From contig CM038467.1 of assembly GCA_021464415.1 (NCBI GenBank), forward strand, positions 34,503,226 to 34,567,225: DNA of 64,000 nucleotides, written 5' to 3'. The DNA is from Lonicera japonica (taxonomy: Eukaryota; Streptophyta; Magnoliopsida; Dipsacales; Caprifoliaceae). Position 1 is the first letter of the stretch. Each line of letters opens with the position of its first letter. Both the position numbers and the translations under genes were made by a program. This document shows, in pieces, positions 59,063-64,000 of the stretch. The notes beneath the pieces were generated by a model. That model did no database searches and was not told the origin of the DNA. It saw only the letters and a program-made list of their open reading frames with translations.

Positions 59063-60707
59063 TGACGCAGCTAGAAAAGCGTGTTGTGTTAGCCCAAGTG
59101 CAGGCACGTCAAGTTGTAATATAGTCTTGGAAATCCGAGTATCGAACCACAGGGATAGTTGAAAAGGAATGGAATGGATTACGGATTAAATGGTTATCAG
59201 ATTTTGTAAGTTGGATTGGTTGTAAAACAACGTAAATGTAAATCGGTTGTGAAAATTAATAAGAAAACACTAAGGTAAGTGGAGGTTAGTTGCGATTTAA
59301 GAAACGGTGGTCACTAGCTCATACAAATACTTCAACACAAGGTTTCTCGAGATATGGGAAATATTGGTGTATCTCTCAATAGCAAAAGGGTGCGACGCTA
59401 GGCGACTCATTCCCGAATCGAAGCTATATCAAGAAAAAGACAAACGACATTTCACCAAAGACGAGATTATCATTCCTACCTCTTAGCTACGGGTGTGAAG
59501 CAAGGAAACCCATTCCCGATGAAGCTAATCCGAGATAGATATGACAAACTCATCGTGAAAAGATTTAACATAAAGCAAGTGTACGAAATCTCATGATTTA
59601 AAGAATGAAAATTAGAAAGTGAATCCTAACAATGAAACGGAATGAAGTTTATGAGATAAATTCGTCAACTCATCGTTTATCACTTATGGTAGAAAATAAA
59701 GAGTCTAAGTATCACATATAGTGTAAAAAGCACTCAATATATCAATAAATGAATCAAAGATAAGCTACATAAATTTATAATCCATCTATGGAATTTTAAG
59801 AACTATTAATAATTTCTACGAAGATGGAAAAACTCCATGGATGGGGGAAAGAGACTACAAGCTCTTTAGAACCATATAAATATGTTGTATGTTCATTAAC
59901 AACCAAGAACTAAATATACAAGGCATATAAAGTCTTAACTAAATTTGAAAATACCTAGAAAGCTTGAAATAATGGAAGATATGATGAAGAAAAGGATTCA
60001 CAAATATTTATCAAACTTTAAACATGGATTGAGCCCTTAATCAACCTCCGTAACCTTAGTAATAGATTATTCCATAATATATGCAAAAACAAAAATTATA
60101 GAAGAAGAAATCATTCTTACAAATTAAACACTTACAAGGGAAAATGAAGAACAATACAACTTTAGCTCTTCCTTCTCTCTAGAACTTGTAAATGTGTAAA
60201 CCTAGATAATCATCCTCCTACTTGATCCCCTAGACTAAAACAATAGCTAAATGTGTCCTTTAATTAATTAACAAAACAAGGGAAAATATCTAGGAACATT
60301 AATTCCCAAAATAAGGCTAAAAGTAGAAGTTGGTGGCTGTCCCCGCCAGGCCATGATCGATCATGGCTTTGCCCATGATCGATTATGGGAGTGTTCTGCC
60401 AGAATTTTTGGAAGCCATGATCGATCATGGCTTTGCCCATGATCGATCATGGGTCTGGAACTTTTCACTCAGCACTTTTACAAGCTATCTAGGCTTGCTC
60501 TTCATCACTTCATGCAATGCCATTGTATCCCAATCCTACAAACACATGGAATACTGTAAAATACACACCAACTTGGGCCATGTTAGATACAAAACTCGCT
60601 AAGGCACTAATCTTGAGATAAGTGGTTAATTAGGCAGAATTAATGCAACAAACGTGTCAAGCGACTCCGGGAAGGAGCTTAAACATGACAATATTATGCG
60701 TTCATCC
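59063..60707 (-). repeat. 5' LTR of the Athila-type element
   Basis: Plus strand runs TGACGCAGCTAGAAAAG to TTATGCGTTCATCC (1645 bp); the outermost base is C where the partner LTR has A. Four copies of the CATGATCGATCATG palindrome lie at 60,350-60,455, one with a single mismatch. Confidence 0.95.
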
Positions 60708-60712
60708 CCATG

Positions 60713-61557
60713 CGGTCACATATAGTGTTAGAGTAGACCCATGACCTACCACAAGGATTTATAAGCAAATATCTTACATTGGTAATGTAATTAATGTAGA
60801 GGTTTTTGGTATATATGTGGGTGCAATGAATCTAATTTATAACTTTGGCTAGTTATTTTAGGGGAAAACCTAGGTGGTTACATTTGGGGAAAAAAATTGT
60901 AATTTTTTTTCTTCTTTGTCACCCAAAGTTTTAATTTTTTTTCATTAAAAACAAAAGGAAATAAGCAAAACATAGAATTCATTTTCTAAATTGTGACCAA
61001 AATCAATTGTCTCTATTATCATTTTCCCTCTTGTTATTTAATGGAACCTCTAAGTGCAATATTTACTCCCTCCTTATTGTACATAATGTGAATGAATTGG
61101 GGTATATATATACAACAATTATTTTGTAAAAGCCATGTTATAACACCACATAGATTACATAATATGTTACAGATAATATTCAAGATATTGTAGCAATAAT
61201 ACACACATCTAGTACACAAATATACTTGTCTCGCCCAAATAACAAACCTATAAAATTTACCTTACAACAATGAAATACGAAAGAAAAAAAAACACACAAA
61301 GAGTTGCCTTCCCCTCGGCTTGAACCATGGTTCTATTCACAACATTTTACGGTAAATAAAATAAAATAAAATAAATTAAGCCAAATTGTGAAGCATCATT
61401 GTCAACTTAATTACTTATTTGGAAAAGTGGAGTTGCGCAGATTTAGCTCTTGTCAAAGATTCGAGATTTCATTGCACTTCAGGTTGTTTCAAAGACCAAT
61501 GAGAACAAGTTTTTCTAGGGGTCTTAGATATCAAAATACGGAGTTGGATACGTAGTC
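60713..61557. other. AT-rich stretch between the Athila element and the TIR-NLR
   Basis: No LRR codons or other coding sequence are seen. It includes poly-A/T runs and may contain the 3' UTR of the NLR on the minus strand. The sequence at 60,820-60,860 resembles 50,780-50,825 on the far side of the inserted element. Confidence 0.5.
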
Positions 61558-62852
61558 TTAATTTGTCCATCGAGTTTGAAGCGCATGTGGTCTAATGATG
61601 GCTCTTTTACCTGATGCTGATGATGAAGACGCACTTGAGTGTTTCTCGTAAGGTAATGGTTTGTCCGCTGCAGTGAAGTTCAGGATGCGGCCTTTAATAT
61701 CTTCTGTACCCTAAATATTAATAAATCCAAACAAGTGGAATAGATTAGTTAGCCCATTAATGAAAATTAAACAAAGACAAGCAGACACAAGAGATCGAAG
61801 CATAAAGCTACCTTTGCAGTTGTTTTAGTTAAAACATCAACTGCAACATCATGACACTGCAGTCTGCGGCGCTGCTCGGGTGATTCTTGCCGTACAATAT
61901 CTCTTCCCATGTCTTGAAGCAACTGATGCATCTGCAGTTTGCTATCTCGATCAATTGTCAGCAGACGCCTATGCACTAGTGTTTGAATTCCAGTTCTTGC
62001 ATTGAAACCATGTTCATTTAGTATTGTGGTTACATGATTAGCGTCCTTGCCAAGAAAGAAACAGGCGATGTGGAGAAAAAGGTCCTTATCTTTGTCATGA
62101 TGTATAGAATCCAAGCTCACTTTAAGCCTATTTATAACTTCATGTCGGGGAATTAATTCTATTTTCTCAATTACACTGCGATATACACTTAAATCACTGC
62201 TAAATAGGGAAGAGCCCAAAACTACAAGAGCTAAGGGAAGCCCCCCACAGTGATTCGCCAATCTTCTAGCGAAATGCTCGTAGTCTATAACAGGATGGTC
62301 ACTTCCGAAGGCATGGAGGCTAAACAGCCTTAGTGATTCTTCTTCGTCTAAGGGCCCTACCACATACTGATTGTGAACTTTATAACGTTTTAGCAAATGC
62401 ATTTGCCTTGTTGTAACGATTATTTTACTGCCCGGACAATACCAATCTCTGTTTCCGATTAGTGCATGCAATTGGGACAACTCATCTACATCATCAAGAA
62501 CAAGAAGAACTCTTTTACGTCTAATGGCATTTCTAATTAATAGTATTCCATCATTTACGTCGTAAATATTCATTTTTCCTCCTTTCTTCTTCTTTGGTAG
62601 TATACTTGAAAGAAGTTGTTCTTGTAGACGGAGTAAACCATCTGACTTTCTGGAATACTCTCCAACATTGGAAAGGAAGCAACTCCCTTCAAATTTATCA
62701 TAGTTTGAGTTGTACACTGACTTTGCAATGGTTGTCTTCCCGATTCCACTCACCCCACAGACCGACACAATGCTTACGTTATTAGTTGGTTTGTATATTC
62801 CATATTGGTAGATAGGAACACCTGGGATGACGATGGTGAGATTCAGGTCAAT
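61558..62852 (-). CDS. TIR-type NLR: NB-ARC exon plus short C-terminal exon, no LRR (partial)
   Basis: Main exon 62,852-61,812 (acceptor GATAG before it; donor AAAG/GTAGCT) and exon 61,710-61,558 (acceptor TATTTAG) join in frame across a 101-base intron. NB-ARC motifs in order: P-loop GVSGIGKTTIAKSVYN; RNBS-A FEGSCFLSNV; kinase-2 RVLLVLDDVD, whose final Asp is typical of TIR-NLRs; RNBS-B GSKIIVTTRQ; GLPL CGGLPLALVVLGSSL; TIR-class RNBS-D LFLHIACFFLG; and MHQLLQDMGRDIVRQES, with Gln in place of the usual MHD Asp. The second exon starts GTEDIKGRILNF, the usual link to the LRR, but runs into a Ser-rich tail (KHSSASSSSASGKR) and stops after 50 codons, so the LRR is missing. No TIR exon is found between 62,853 and 64,000; it may lie beyond the window or be lost. 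The NB-ARC frame has no stops. The first codon of the open frame is not ATG, so the exon needs an upstream partner. Confidence 0.85.
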
Positions 62853-64000
62853 CTATCAGTACAATGTCAAAAGTCGGAATTAAAATGTAGATATTATATA
62901 TTATATGTATTTATATATATATATATATAAGTTCAAATTAATAGAACAATTGAAGAACGTGTAAGTATATAACATGATACAAGATTATGTTATCATTGTA
63001 ACGTCATTGTATAAGAGTTTTTCTTTATCAAAATTTCCTATCGACGTTGTCTGAGGGTAGTCCTCAGTAGGGTTACCTGTACGCAAAGGAGAGATGATAG
63101 CTAGCTTCTACAACGTTGGTGGTCAAGGGTGGAAGCAAAGGCCAATCCAAGAGCGAGAGGAGAGGGAGGGAGATGAGTGAAGTATTTTTATTGTAGCTAA
63201 TATATACCAGCAGTTATAGTTGCCTGATTGAGTCCATACATTAGTATCACTAGTGATAAAGCACAACTTGGGAGTTCATCTCTTGTACAGAGATGTTATA
63301 ATGGACAGAAAATTCACTAAATAAATCTTTAACCCTCTCACTCTTAGACGTAGGATAGGCCAACAATCCCATCCAGTGGTGGTGGTAGCACGTGGGGTCA
63401 TGATCGAGGGCACGTAGGTGTATGGAGATTTTGCACCCTCAGGTGGAAGCAAAGTTTGGTAGGCTGCTAGGCATGTGTTTCCATGGGGTAAGGGTCAAGG
63501 GGGTGGTACCCTTGGAAACAGAAGGCAGCACATAAGTGCAAAAATGGTATTGACATAGGCATGGGCCTCCAGTATCATACTGAAGCCATAAAATATCGTA
63601 TTATATCGAGTTTTCCATATCAAATCCGTGCAACATAGGCTGCAAGTAGGCAGCTTAGCTCGAGATTTTCTCTTTATTTTATATAACACTTCTCAGTTGT
63701 GGTTGAATTGTAAAATTGTCATGCTTTTTCAAGAGGTAAAGTTGGACATTAAATCTTTAAAATGTAAACTTAGAAGAAAGAAGTATCATGTATGGAAACT
63801 TCGAAGCGAGCATCGTTTTTGTGCCTTAATCCTCTTAAAGCACAAACTTCTGCCTAGGTACGCTTGTAAATGCCCCTTTAACAACTATGTGCTAGCCTGA
63901 TGCATAATAGAATTTTCTTTGATTTCATCGTAAAGAAGTCTACCTTATATTTTGTTACATTGCGCACATTTTAAAGTCTTCGTGTCTTTTGTAGTTTCTT
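62853..64000. other. Upstream intron or intergenic DNA of the TIR-NLR
   Basis: An (AT)n tract lies at about 62,915-62,930. The 63,060-63,500 stretch is more GC-rich (GTGGTGGTGGTAGCACG, GGTCAAGGGGGTGGTACCC) and may be a transposon fragment. No TIR domain motif was found in any frame by eye. The short ORFs have no recognised motif. Confidence 0.4.

Larger units (their letters stand above)
50859..60707 (-). mobile_element. Complete Athila-type Ty3/gypsy element with LTR pair and target duplication CCATG
   Basis: The two LTRs (50,859-52,500 and 59,063-60,707) are homologous end to end with only a few mismatches per hundred bases in the parts compared. CCATG flanks the element on both sides (50,854-50,858 and 60,708-60,712). 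Inside, on the minus strand: tRNA-Asp primer site, gag, protease, partial RT, RNase H, a long non-coding stretch, and a purine tract next to the 3' LTR. Integrase is absent and RT has lost its first blocks. A solo LTR (53,288-55,084) is nested between RNase H and the 3' non-coding part. Total 9,849 bp including the nested LTR, about 8.05 kb without it and its duplicated target. Confidence 0.93.

Noticed and set aside
63060..63500. GC-richer stretch considered as a gene or copia LTR
   Set aside because: No long frame, no paired LTR and no primer site; left as unassigned.
62853..64000. Possible TIR-domain exon upstream of the NB-ARC exon
   Set aside because: No TIR motif (such as the DVFLSFRG type) is visible in any minus-strand frame within the window.

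Overview
The window is nuclear DNA of a eudicot plant. It is AT-rich and dominated by decayed LTR retrotransposons. It also holds a broken endogenous pararetrovirus (Caulimoviridae-type), several Helitron, MITE, SINE and Mutator-like remnants, and two NLR disease-resistance loci. One NLR has a TIR-type NB-ARC; TIR-NLRs are essentially absent from monocots, which supports a eudicot. The species cannot be read from the sequence. No ordinary housekeeping gene and no intact protein-coding gene was recognised; the TIR-type NLR is the only locus with a long open frame.

Layout: (1) 1-6.4 kb: the end of an Athila-like LTR, a hairpin minisatellite, then a minus-strand Tat-type Ty3/gypsy relic (integrase, leader, LTR) carrying two plus-strand promoter-plus-ORF units opposite to pol. 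(2) 6.4-12.8 kb: AT-rich intergenic DNA with a direct duplication, a hairpin repeat family and two SINE-like elements. (3) 12.8-18.1 kb: a solo LTR with 5-bp target duplication (GCTAA), inside one copy of a tandem duplication whose other copy keeps the empty site. (4) 18.1-19.3 kb: gypsy gag relic. (5) 19.5-22.7 kb: rearranged pararetrovirus copy with inverted repeat, tRNA-Met primer site, RT/RNase H and a broken downstream ORF. (6) 24.9-26.1 kb: relic resembling a plant-mobile-domain protein. (7) 29.7-31.3 kb: element with long terminal inverted repeats that has captured a DUF599 gene fragment (Pack-type). (8) 31.4-33.7 kb: a MITE and a Helitron ending about 150 bp before an NLR. (9) 33.9-37.1 kb: CC-NBS-LRR pseudogene with five lesions. 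(10) 40.6-45.3 kb: copia-like LTR, then a minus-strand gypsy gag/pol/LTR relic. (11) 45.6-50.2 kb: tandem duplication, a long TAA microsatellite, a possible mitochondrial insert, and an 802-bp Helitron with both ends. (12) 50,859-60,707: a complete Athila-type element with matching LTRs and 5-bp target duplication (CCATG). It lacks integrase and the RT core, and a second solo LTR (target duplication ATTAC) is nested in it. (13) 61.6-62.9 kb: the NB-ARC exon and a short C-terminal exon of a TIR-type NLR with no LRR.

The region reads as the edge of a resistance-gene area swollen by retroelements. The nesting gives a relative history: the Athila element lost its integrase region before the inner solo LTR arrived, and the 12.8-kb solo LTR arrived after the local tandem duplication. 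Calls come from reading the sequence and the translated frames only; no database search was possible.
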